Of a DNA stretch of 64,000 nt, positions 8,894 to 17,101 are shown piece by piece. This stretch comes from an uncultured Bacteroidota bacterium (GTDB taxonomy: Bacteria; Bacteroidota; Bacteroidia; Bacteroidales; F082), in assembly GCA_913009685.1 (NCBI GenBank), contig CAJVXP010000004.1:1-64000 (forward strand). Direction: 5' to 3'. Every line of letters starts with the position of its first letter. The stretch's first letter is position 1. A program made the translations under genes and the position numbers. The notes below the pieces were generated by a model that did no database searches, was not told where the DNA came from, and saw nothing but the letters and a program-made list of their open reading frames with translations.

Positions 8894-9308
8894 ATATCAA
8901 TTAGATAATATTCCTCAACTCATTGTCGACCCCGATACTTATTTTCCCTGGATAAAACAAGCCATTCACGAAGAAAATCACCAACCTGGAGATCTTTTTT
9001 ATCACTTTTGCAGTGATGAATTTTTACTAAAAATAAACCAGGAGTTCCTTCAACACGATTACCTCACGGATATCATCACCTTTCCGTTATCAACCCAATC
9101 GGAAATCGTTTCAGGAGAAATTTTTATCAGTATTGATCGTGTACGCGAAAATGCTTCTGCATTACAAACGGGTTTTGAACGAGAGTTTGCCCGGGTTCTG
9201 ATTCATGGTGTATTACACTTGACGGGCTACGACGACCATACTGACGAAGAAAAACGCGTTATGCGCTCCAAAGAGGATTATTACCTATCTTTGCTGCCGC
9301 AAAAATAG
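8886..9308 (+). CDS. ybeY: Endoribonuclease YbeY (rRNA maturation factor)
   Basis: A 140-residue single-strand endoribonuclease acting in 16S rRNA 3' maturation and ribosome quality control. The UPF0054 signature is present: DIITFPL (about 62-68), SGEIFIS (76-82) and HGVLHLTGYDDH (107-118). The zinc ligands are H107 and H111. The third ligand position of the usual HxxxHxxxxxH motif is occupied by D117, with a His one residue later. The rest of the protein is standard for the family. It is coupled by an 8-base overlap to the upstream ATPase-like gene and lies just upstream of mnmG. Confidence 0.95.
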   Translation: MIKYQLDNIPQLIVDPDTYFPWIKQAIHEENHQPGDLFYHFCSDEFLLKINQEFLQHDYLTDIITFPLSTQSEIVSGEIFISIDRVRENASALQTGFEREFARVLIHGVLHLTGYDDHTDEEKRVMRSKEDYYLSLLPQK

Positions 9309-9311
9309 TTG

Positions 9312-9327
9312 TGTTTCACGTGGAACA
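9312..9327. other. parS: parS centromere site (ParB binding), upstream of mnmG
   Basis: The 16 bases TGTTTCACGTGGAACA match the ParB-site consensus TGTTNCACGTGAAACA on the reverse strand with no mismatch (TGTTCCACGTGAAACA). The site lies between the ybeY stop and the mnmG ATG, covering the mnmG ribosome-binding region. parS sites cluster near chromosomal origins in most bacteria. Confidence 0.85.
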
Positions 9328-9329
9328 TT

Positions 9330-11204
9330 ATGGAAATGTTTGAAAAATATGACGTCATTGTGGTGGGGGCAGGACATGCCGGATCGGAGGCTGCGGCTGC
9401 GGCTGCAAACCTCGGTTCGAAGGTTCTGCTTATAACCATGAATCTGAATGCCATTGCACAAATGTCGTGTAATCCGGCTATGGGCGGCATTGCCAAAGGA
9501 CAAATTGTACGTGAAATAGATGCTATGGGCGGCTATTCCGGACTTGTAACTGACAAAACGATGATTCAGTTCAGGATGCTGAACAAGTCTAAAGGACCGG
9601 CTATGTGGAGCCCGCGGGCACAAAGCGACCGTATGCTTTTTTCAGCCACATGGCGACGTATGCTGGAAGAAACACCGAATCTTGATTTTTGGCAGGACAT
9701 CGTCGTTAGTCTGCTCATAAAAGGCGACACGGTATATGGTGTAAAAACAGCCATGGGCATTGAAATAAAATCAGAAACAGTGATTTTGACCAATGGCACA
9801 TTTCTAAACGGAAAAATTCATATCGGAACAAAGCAGTTTGCCGGCGGGCGTATGGGCGATCCTGCAAGCTACGGCCTAAGCGACGAGTTAAAATCATGGG
9901 GTTTTGAAACCGGACGTTTGAAAACGGGAACGCCGGTTCGTGTAGATGGCCGCACCATCGACTTTTCAAAAATGGAAGAACAAAAAGGAGATGAGAATCC
10001 GGAAAATTTTTCATTCCTTGAAAAAACAAAACTAACCAAACAACGCAGCTGCTGGATTACCTACACCTCACCAAAAGTTCATGATACACTCAAACTGGGA
10101 TTTGCAGATTCTCCAATGTTTGCCGGAAGAATTCAGGGCATTGGTCCACGTTATTGTCCTTCCATAGAAGATAAAATAGAACGTTTTTCCGACAAAACAA
10201 GACATCAGCTTTTTGTGGAACCGGAAGGCTGGAATACCATCGAATATTACGTTAACGGTTTTTCGTCCTCCTTACCGGATTACATTCAACTAAAAGCACT
10301 GAAAGAAGTTCCCGGTTTTGAAAAGGCAAAAATCTTCCGCCCCGGTTATGCCATTGAATACGATTATTTTCCGCCTACACAATTAAAATACAATCTGGAA
10401 ACCAAAACAATAAAAAACCTGTTTTTCGCAGGTCAAATTAACGGGACCACAGGTTACGAAGAGGCAGCAGCACAAGGATTGATGGCCGGGATCAATGCAA
10501 ATTTAAAAATCAAAGAGGATGTACCTTTTGTGCTGAAACGTTCAGAAGCCTACATCGGGGTTTTGATTGATGACCTCATAACAAAGGGGGTAGACGAACC
10601 TTACCGCATGTTTACCTCAAGAGCAGAACACCGGATTTTATTGCGCCAGGACAATGCCGACAAACGGCTGACAGAAAAAGCATACAAATTAGGATTGGCT
10701 TCGGAAGAACGCTATCGGAAATACAAGCAAAAAGAGGAAAAAGTCGAAAGGCTAACACGTTTTATTTACGAAGAAAGTGTAAGTCCGGAAGAGGTTAACA
10801 CAGCTCTGGAAAAATGCAATACCGCGCCATTAAAACAAAAAGTAAAGCTTGCTACGGTTATATTGCGGCCTCAGGTAAATTTGGATTTGCTGATTTCTGC
10901 AAACACAAAACTTCAAAATCTTGTAACAGAAAACAATATGTTCAGAGAAGTAATCCGGTCAGCTGAAATACAAATCAAATACGAAGGCTACATCAAAAAA
11001 GAGGAAGATATCGCCAGAAAATTAGACAAATTTGAGAACATTATTTTGAAAGAGGATTTCAATTACAACGAGCTTGCCTCAATTTCATACGAAGCGAGGG
11101 AAAAACTGACAAAAATCAAGCCGAAAACTATTGGCCAGGCTTCCAGAATCAGCGGCGTTTCCCCATCTGATATAAATGTTTTACTGGTTTATTTAGGTCG
11201 TTAA
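9330..11204 (+). CDS. mnmG: tRNA uridine-5-carboxymethylaminomethyl modification enzyme MnmG (GidA)
   Basis: A 624-residue FAD protein that with MnmE installs the (carboxymethyl)aminomethyl group on U34 of tRNAs. The FAD-binding GAGHAGSE motif is at about 13-20, followed by SCNPAMGGIAKG-type and NGTFLNGKIHIG signatures, FAGGRMGDPAS, and a helical C-terminal MnmE/tRNA-interacting domain ending in GVSPSDINVLLVYL. I place the start at the ATG at 9330 (9336 is also possible). The in-frame TTG at 9309 would put a parS site inside the coding region and add residues foreign to the family. The gene is bracketed by parS sites 9312-9327 and 11212-11227. Confidence 0.97.
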   Translation: MEMFEKYDVIVVGAGHAGSEAAAAAANLGSKVLLITMNLNAIAQMSCNPAMGGIAKGQIVREIDAMGGYSGLVTDKTMIQFRMLNKSKGPAMWSPRAQSDRMLFSATWRRMLEETPNLDFWQDIVVSLLIKGDTVYGVKTAMGIEIKSETVILTNGTFLNGKIHIGTKQFAGGRMGDPASYGLSDELKSWGFETGRLKTGTPVRVDGRTIDFSKMEEQKGDENPENFSFLEKTKLTKQRSCWITYTSPKVHDTLKLGFADSPMFAGRIQGIGPRYCPSIEDKIERFSDKTRHQLFVEPEGWNTIEYYVNGFSSSLPDYIQLKALKEVPGFEKAKIFRPGYAIEYDYFPPTQLKYNLETKTIKNLFFAGQINGTTGYEEAAAQGLMAGINANLKIKEDVPFVLKRSEAYIGVLIDDLITKGVDEPYRMFTSRAEHRILLRQDNADKRLTEKAYKLGLASEERYRKYKQKEEKVERLTRFIYEESVSPEEVNTALEKCNTAPLKQKVKLATVILRPQVNLDLLISANTKLQNLVTENNMFREVIRSAEIQIKYEGYIKKEEDIARKLDKFENIILKEDFNYNELASISYEAREKLTKIKPKTIGQASRISGVSPSDINVLLVYLGR

Positions 11205-11211
11205 AAAGAAA

Positions 11212-11227
11212 TGTTTCACGTGAAACA
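11212..11227. other. parS: parS centromere site (perfect palindrome), downstream of mnmG
   Basis: TGTTTCACGTGAAACA is identical to the canonical parS palindrome. It occupies the gap between the mnmG stop (11204) and the next ATG (11234). With the site at 9312 it makes a pair about 1.9 kb apart. Confidence 0.9.
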
Positions 11228-11233
11228 ATCACT

Positions 11234-12121
11234 ATGAAAACAGCTACATCTTGTCCGGTTTGTGATTCAAAAAATATTTCCAAAAAATTAGATGTGAAGG
11301 ATTATTTCCTGACTCAGGAAAACTTTTCGCTGTGGAAATGTAAAGATTGTAACCTTGTATTTACAAACCCACGACCGGAAGATGAAGATTTAGGCCGGTA
11401 TTATGAGTCACCTGATTATCTGTCGCACAACACCGGCGACAGCGGATTTATGGGAAAACTTTACAGGCTTTTGCGCGAAAAGAACATCAAACGAAAGTAC
11501 AACATTATTAACAAGCTTATCCCAACCGGTACAATTTTAGACATTGGATGCGGAACAGGAGAACTACTAAACTATTTCAAAAAAAATAATTGGCATTGCC
11601 GGGGAATAGAACCCAATGTAAAAGCAAGGAGCTTTGCAAAAATGCAATATGACTTAAAAGTGGAAGATGAGTCCTGTATCAAAAATTTTTCTCCGGAAAG
11701 TTTCGATATTATTAGCATGTGGCATGTTTTAGAACACGTACCGGACGTGAACAAAAGAATGCAGGAAACAAAACATCTTTTAAAAAAACAAGGTTACCTT
11801 ATTATCGCCTTGCCAAACCCAACATCTTGGGATGCAGCGTTTTATAAAAATTATTGGGCCGGACTGGATGTTCCAAGACATCTTTACCATTTCTCTCCGG
11901 ATGCTTTCCGGGGTTTGGTAAACAAACATAACCTACGTATTATCAGTCGCTTACCGTTAAAATTAGATGCTTTTTATGTCAGTTTATTAAGCGAACAATA
12001 CAAAAAAAATAATTTTGCAATTGCCAGCGCGTTTTTCAATGGTGTCAGGTCAAATATTAAAGCAGCGAATGACGGAAATTATTCAAGCATTATCTATATT
12101 TTAACACACGCGTCAAACTAA
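11234..12121 (+). CDS. Class I SAM-dependent methyltransferase with N-terminal zinc ribbon
   Basis: A 295-residue methyltransferase of the Methyltransf_23 type. Two CxxC pairs at the N-terminus (CPVCDSK at 8-14 and CKDCNLVF at 36-43) form a zinc ribbon. The SAM-binding motif I is ILDIGCGTGELL near 102, and the motif ISMWHVLEHVPD near 158 marks the post-motif region. Such ribbon-bearing methyltransferases act on sugars or small molecules in surface-polysaccharide or natural-product pathways, but no such cluster is nearby. The start lies 7 bases after a parS site. The substrate is unknown. Confidence 0.88.
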   Translation: MKTATSCPVCDSKNISKKLDVKDYFLTQENFSLWKCKDCNLVFTNPRPEDEDLGRYYESPDYLSHNTGDSGFMGKLYRLLREKNIKRKYNIINKLIPTGTILDIGCGTGELLNYFKKNNWHCRGIEPNVKARSFAKMQYDLKVEDESCIKNFSPESFDIISMWHVLEHVPDVNKRMQETKHLLKKQGYLIIALPNPTSWDAAFYKNYWAGLDVPRHLYHFSPDAFRGLVNKHNLRIISRLPLKLDAFYVSLLSEQYKKNNFAIASAFFNGVRSNIKAANDGNYSSIIYILTHASN

Positions 12122-12141
12122 AGGGGACTTCTAATAATTCC
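12122..12141. repeat. Intergenic word AGGGGACTTCTAATAATTCC
   Basis: This 20-base word directly follows the methyltransferase stop. A near copy (17 of 20 bases identical) lies at 55399-55418, and the core AAGGGGACTTC recurs on the minus strand at 49105-49115. I see no coding role. The remaining intergenic bases to 12271 hold no recognisable signal. Confidence 0.4.
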
Positions 12142-12271
12142 AATTTTTCTATCCGTAAATTGCCCGAAAAGAAATCCCAGGTAACCAATAATCATTCGTT
12201 GGCAATAATGCTCTGCGGCATCTGAAAACAATCCCTCAATTTTTACTACTTTTACTTTCCCGAACAAAAGC

Positions 12272-15200
12272 ATGATGAACAAAAACGGCAGACATAAATT
12301 TTTATCTAAATTTTATCTCTTTTGCGCAGGATTATTCCTCACAATCCTTGCCTTCTATGCGGTGTCGTATACAGCAAGAACATTTTATAAGCCACAGTCA
12401 CTGGTTGAAAAGACAGTAAAAACCCTCCATTTATTTGGCAATCAGTGTGTTAACACACAGGAAAAGATGTTCAATTTGCTTAGCCAAAAAAAAACACCAA
12501 CCTGGAAAACCATCAATACCGAACTGTCTGATAATCACCAGCTTGTAATTATCAAACAAAACGAATCAATCATTTATTGGAACAGTAATCAGGTTCCGGT
12601 GGAGCAAATATCGTCCATGCCCTACGCAAAAATAAAAATTATACATTCAAATAAGAATTGGTACATCGGATTGAAGTCCGGGAAAAAAAACATCACCGTA
12701 GCGGTCTTTTATCGGCTATCTGAAAATAATCTTCCTTATGGAGTTAAAGTCGAAAGCAAAAACAAAACCGGAAAGGACTATTATCCAATAAAAGAATTCA
12801 ATGTCTCCCTACAAATAAAACCTGGCGTTCTTCCTCAATATTTACTCACCATCCTGTTTTTTCTGTATATCGCAGCTATTCTATTTATAGTAATAATTCT
12901 CTATTTAATATACGAAAAGATAGGAGATCGAATACACGGACGATATGCGTTATTAATATTTCTATCGTTTGCCATCGACCTGGTAATACTTCGTTTGGTA
13001 GAAAACTTTCTGGGGTTTCCACAGATACTTAAAAATTCCTTTTGGCTCAACGGTCAAATTACAAACATTCCCGGTCTGTCAACCCCCGGAGATTTATTCT
13101 TGGATTTCATCTTGTTGTGCATGGTTCTTTTTATGTTTTTTCGCTATTTAAACCGGCAGAAAAAACCCTGGAAAAAGAATGCTTTTTTAAAGGCTTTATC
13201 TATCCAGTTTATTATATTTTCCTTCCCGTTATTGCTGTATTACATGGCTGAAAACATTCTGCAAAACGGGGGGTTGGTGTCCCTTTCCGAAAATGTATAT
13301 TTCAACCAAACCGGAATTCTCAGGTTGATACTTTTCCTTGTGGTGAACCTGTTGTTATATCTTTGGTTAAATTCTTTTCTCAAGTACTTAAAACGAAAAA
13401 GTATCTCCTATGTACAATTTTCGGTTTCACTATTAATGGTGGGAGCAATCTACTTTCTAACACTTCCTGTCGAAAAAACAATAATCCTTTTAGCCTTTTC
13501 AACTATCCTGACACTATCGGTGGTCATCTGGTTTTTTGAACGCACCAAAAGGCCATACATCCACAGCATTCTTGCAATCCTGTTGCTTTCGGTATCAGCA
13601 GCTTATCTGCTCAACGTTAACGAACAGGAGAACCGCAATGCCCACCAACGATTTACCGCTAATATGCTTACGCAAAAACAAGATCCTTATCTGCAATACC
13701 TTTTGCAAAATTTATCGGGCAAAATATTAAACGACACCAATATCATTAACACCATAACATCAAACCGGGAAAACAAAGAACACTTGATTATCAGCTATTT
13801 AAACAAAAAATATTTCCACGGGATGTTATCTGCCTACAGCCGACAAATTACCCTGTGCGAACCCGGACAAATGCTTGAAATACAACCCGAGAACAAAGTT
13901 ATAGGATGTGATGCATTCTTTAATCAACTACAGGGAAAAGTTGTGTTAGAACGTCCTGATTTCAAACTTTCGTTGGTCAACAACACAAGTGAAAGTATTT
14001 ATTATCTGGCCCGATTTCATTACCCCAGAACATTGACACATAAAGAAGGAGTTAATTTATACATAGAATTCTTTACCAACATTATTCCAAAAGGATTGGG
14101 TTATCCGGAACTTCTGCAGGATGCATCAGCAAGCCGGTTACATCTTTCCGGTTATTCCTTTGCTTTTTATCAGCAAGGCAAGCTCGAATACAAATTTGGA
14201 GACTTCCTGTTCCCAATTGACCTCTCCTATTTTAAAAAAGCGCCCAAAAGGAAGTTTTTCATAAAAGATGCCTACAAACATTTTTTGGTGCCCGTAAATA
14301 AAAAGGAAATACTCATCGTAAGCCGGTCACAACAGAATCTTTCAGGCTGGCTATTACCCTTTTCCTTACTTTTTATACTATCAGGATTTTTCTTGTTAAT
14401 CTATACATCTTTAACCTTTGGAAAACAAATTCTCGAAACCGTTCGCTTCTCGTTCAGCACCCGTTTGCAATTGTCTATCTTTACAACAATGCTCATCGTT
14501 TTCTTCACGCTTTCAGCCATTATCCTATACTATTTTAATACGAATAACCGCAATACCATCAGTAATAACCTGAAAGAAAAAACCCACTCGGTACTCATCG
14601 AATTACAGCATAAGCTATCGACATCGGGCAGCGTTGGTCTGGAAAACAGGCAGGAAATTCAATCATCCCTGCAAAATCTCTCTATGGTTTTCTTTTCAGA
14701 CATCAATTTGTACGACAATTCGGGATGGTTGATTGTCTCCTCACGACCGGAAATTTTCAACAAGGGACTACAGTCGAAGTTGATGAATCCAAAAGCATAC
14801 GAACAAATAGAAAAAAACCATAAACTTTTTTATCTGGGGAAAGAAAAAATAAGAAATGTCAGCTTTTATTCATCTTATGCCCCTTTTATTCTCGACAACG
14901 GCGAGGACGCGGGCATCTTGAACTTACCCTATTTTGCCCGCCAATCGGAGCTTCAGCATACTTACTATCAGATGTTGGCCAATCTGATTAACCTATTTGT
15001 AATTACAGGGATGCTGGGGATGCTGTTAGTGGTTTATTTATCGAGAATACTAACCCGGCCGCTTCAAATTTTACAACATAAAATCACATCCGTAAGCATC
15101 GAAAGGCAAAATGAAAAAATAGAATGGGCTCAAAATGACGAGATTGGTAAACTTATCGCTGCTTACAACCAAATGGTAGAAAAACTTGAGGAAAGCGCCC

Positions 15201-15895
15201 GGTTATTAAAATATTCTGCCAGAGAAAAAGCCTGGCGCGAAATGGCCCGGCAAATCGCACATGAAATCAGAAATCCGCTGACCCCGATGAAACTAAACGT
15301 ACAATACCTTCAAAAAGTTTATGCAGCCAAAGATTCATCTTTCGATGAAAAACTCAGATCTATCAGCCAGTCGCTTATAAACCAAATTGATACGTTGGAC
15401 GAAGTGGCTGGCATGTTTTCAGATTTCTCCAAAATGAATTTCCCGGCTAATGAAAAAGCAGATTTAATACAAGCTTTAAAATCGACCACAACTCTATTCA
15501 AAAAATCTTATGATATAAAGATAGAGATTGATTCGGACAGGGAATATATTCCCGTAAAAACTTCCAACCAGGATCTGTTAAGAATTTTCAACAACCTCCT
15601 GAAAAATGCGGTCCAGTCAATGGAAAATATCATCCAAAAAGAGATAAGAATTCAAATAATCTGCAAGAAGGATCATGCGGAATTACACTTGGCAGATAAC
15701 GGAAAAGGAATCAGTATAGAGGATAAAGAAAATATTTTCCAACCCTATTTCACCACAAAATCCAAAGGGACAGGCCTGGGGCTTGCCATTGTGAAAAATC
15801 TCATGACCGAGATGGGAGGAGAAATAACCTTCGTTTCGGAAAAAGGAAACGGAACAACATTTATTCTTATATTTCCACTATCAACTACGCAGTAA
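12272..15895 (+). CDS. Large multi-pass NtrY-like sensor histidine kinase
   Basis: A 1,207-residue membrane histidine kinase. A TM helix at about 12-33 is followed by a periplasmic segment to about 185, a cluster of some eight hydrophobic helices (190-450), a second large extracytoplasmic domain, TM helices near 695-715 and 730-757, another sensor segment, and a last TM near 905-930. Then come a HAMP linker, a DHp helix with the phospho-acceptor H997 (ARQIAHEIRNPLTPMK), and the ATPase domain with N-box NNLLKNAVQ (about 1107), G1 box ADNGKGIS and G2 box GTGLGLAIV. The HEIRNPLTP form is that of NtrY-type kinases. There is no response regulator gene beside it, so its partner must be encoded elsewhere. 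The signal sensed is unknown. Confidence 0.93.
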   Translation: MMNKNGRHKFLSKFYLFCAGLFLTILAFYAVSYTARTFYKPQSLVEKTVKTLHLFGNQCVNTQEKMFNLLSQKKTPTWKTINTELSDNHQLVIIKQNESIIYWNSNQVPVEQISSMPYAKIKIIHSNKNWYIGLKSGKKNITVAVFYRLSENNLPYGVKVESKNKTGKDYYPIKEFNVSLQIKPGVLPQYLLTILFFLYIAAILFIVIILYLIYEKIGDRIHGRYALLIFLSFAIDLVILRLVENFLGFPQILKNSFWLNGQITNIPGLSTPGDLFLDFILLCMVLFMFFRYLNRQKKPWKKNAFLKALSIQFIIFSFPLLLYYMAENILQNGGLVSLSENVYFNQTGILRLILFLVVNLLLYLWLNSFLKYLKRKSISYVQFSVSLLMVGAIYFLTLPVEKTIILLAFSTILTLSVVIWFFERTKRPYIHSILAILLLSVSAAYLLNVNEQENRNAHQRFTANMLTQKQDPYLQYLLQNLSGKILNDTNIINTITSNRENKEHLIISYLNKKYFHGMLSAYSRQITLCEPGQMLEIQPENKVIGCDAFFNQLQGKVVLERPDFKLSLVNNTSESIYYLARFHYPRTLTHKEGVNLYIEFFTNIIPKGLGYPELLQDASASRLHLSGYSFAFYQQGKLEYKFGDFLFPIDLSYFKKAPKRKFFIKDAYKHFLVPVNKKEILIVSRSQQNLSGWLLPFSLLFILSGFFLLIYTSLTFGKQILETVRFSFSTRLQLSIFTTMLIVFFTLSAIILYYFNTNNRNTISNNLKEKTHSVLIELQHKLSTSGSVGLENRQEIQSSLQNLSMVFFSDINLYDNSGWLIVSSRPEIFNKGLQSKLMNPKAYEQIEKNHKLFYLGKEKIRNVSFYSSYAPFILDNGEDAGILNLPYFARQSELQHTYYQMLANLINLFVITGMLGMLLVVYLSRILTRPLQILQHKITSVSIERQNEKIEWAQNDEIGKLIAAYNQMVEKLEESARLLKYSAREKAWREMARQIAHEIRNPLTPMKLNVQYLQKVYAAKDSSFDEKLRSISQSLINQIDTLDEVAGMFSDFSKMNFPANEKADLIQALKSTTTLFKKSYDIKIEIDSDREYIPVKTSNQDLLRIFNNLLKNAVQSMENIIQKEIRIQIICKKDHAELHLADNGKGISIEDKENIFQPYFTTKSKGTGLGLAIVKNLMTEMGGEITFVSEKGNGTTFILIFPLSTTQ

Positions 15896-16030
15896 TAATC
15901 TACTCACATTTGAATAAAAACACTCCATCTTATTAAGCTTTAAAAATATTCGGAAAAAACAGGAAAAAACACTTGGCATGAATTGAGATTGAATTTTCGA
16001 AGAATAGAAAGCCCTTTCAAAAAATTGCCG

Positions 16031-16038
16031 TAATTTTG
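16031..16038 (+). promoter_or_regulatory. -7 box TAATTTTG of the polyprenyl synthase gene
   Basis: TAATTTTG matches TAnnTTTG 15 bases before the ATG at 16053, supporting that start and separate transcription from the kinase gene. Confidence 0.5.
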
Positions 16039-16052
16039 TACACACAAAGCCT

Positions 16053-17027
16053 ATGAGCAATTTAAGCGCCATAAAAAAACCCATTGCAGAAGAAATAAAA
16101 GCCTATCATAAGGTTTTCCGTAAAACAATTAGGTCCAAAGTGCCGTTGCTGGACATCATTATGAAGTACATCCTGAAAACAAAAGGAAAAGAAATCAGGC
16201 CCATCATAGTGATGTACTCGGCAAAAATGATGGGGGGAATTGGCGAATCTACCTATTATGCCGCAACACTGATTGAGTTGCTCCATACAGCCACGCTGGT
16301 ACACGATGATGTGGTAGATGACTCGAATAAACGCCGGGGACTATTCTCCATAAATGCATTATGGAAAAATAAAATCGCGGTGCTTGCCGGAGATTATCTC
16401 CTGTCGAAAGGGCTTTTGCTGGCAGTGGAAACCAACAACCATCACCTGCTCGAATTTGTTGCCAAGGCAACGCGAGATATGAGCGAAGGGGAACTGCTGC
16501 AAATAGAAAAAGCCCGGAAACTGGATATCAGTGAGGATGTTTACTTCGAAATCATTCGCAAAAAAACAGCATCGCTGCTGGCGTCTTGCTTTGCCACAGG
16601 AGCATTATCTACCATTACCGACGGGGAAGCAGTAGAAAAACTCTGGCGTGTAGGCGAACTTACAGGCATTGCTTTTCAGATTATGGACGATTTGCTGGAT
16701 TACAAAAAAACTTCCGTTACCGGAAAACCTTCAGGTATCGATATCAAAGAAAAGAAAATTACACTACCCTTGATTTACCTGATGAACAACAGCGCTAAAG
16801 CAGACAAAAAGAAGATAATTCGTATTATTAAAAGAAAAAATCAGGACACAAAAAGTGTGCAACTTCTCATAAACCAGGTTCAGGAATCGGGCGGTATTGA
16901 TTATGCCCGCCAAAAAATGATGGAGTACAAAAATAACGCCATCAAACTATTACACGAATTTCCGGATAATGAAGCCCGCCAGGCACTGGAGCAAATCATT
17001 GAATTTACTATCAGCAGGAAAAGCTAA
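16053..17027 (+). CDS. ispB: Polyprenyl (octaprenyl-type) diphosphate synthase
   Basis: A 324-residue all-alpha trans-prenyltransferase that extends farnesyl diphosphate with isopentenyl diphosphate to a long chain for the menaquinone side chain. The first aspartate-rich motif is LVHDDVVDD (about 83-91), followed by the R-R-G of SNKRRG. The second is FQIMDDLLDY near 209-218. The KGKEIRP substrate-binding block (about 44-50) is also present. The residues just before the first DDxxD are small (Ala, Thr, Leu), which fits a long-chain product, but chain length is inference. It depends on the MEP pathway for which ispG is encoded at 3.8 kb. It ends at a bidirectional terminator. Confidence 0.93.
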   Translation: MSNLSAIKKPIAEEIKAYHKVFRKTIRSKVPLLDIIMKYILKTKGKEIRPIIVMYSAKMMGGIGESTYYAATLIELLHTATLVHDDVVDDSNKRRGLFSINALWKNKIAVLAGDYLLSKGLLLAVETNNHHLLEFVAKATRDMSEGELLQIEKARKLDISEDVYFEIIRKKTASLLASCFATGALSTITDGEAVEKLWRVGELTGIAFQIMDDLLDYKKTSVTGKPSGIDIKEKKITLPLIYLMNNSAKADKKKIIRIIKRKNQDTKSVQLLINQVQESGGIDYARQKMMEYKNNAIKLLHEFPDNEARQALEQIIEFTISRKS

Positions 17028-17046
17028 CGGTTTCCGGCAAAAGCAA

Positions 17047-17084
17047 AAAAAGGCTGTCCGAAATTTTATTCAGACAGCCTTTTT
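17047..17084. terminator. Bidirectional intrinsic terminator
   Basis: A 16-bp stem with one mismatch (arms 17047-17062 and 17069-17084) and a 6-base loop. It has A-runs on one side and T-runs on the other, serving both the polyprenyl synthase gene (+) and the convergent Asp-box protein gene (-). Confidence 0.85.
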
Positions 17085-17101
17085 AAGATTTTTTCCGAAA
17101 G

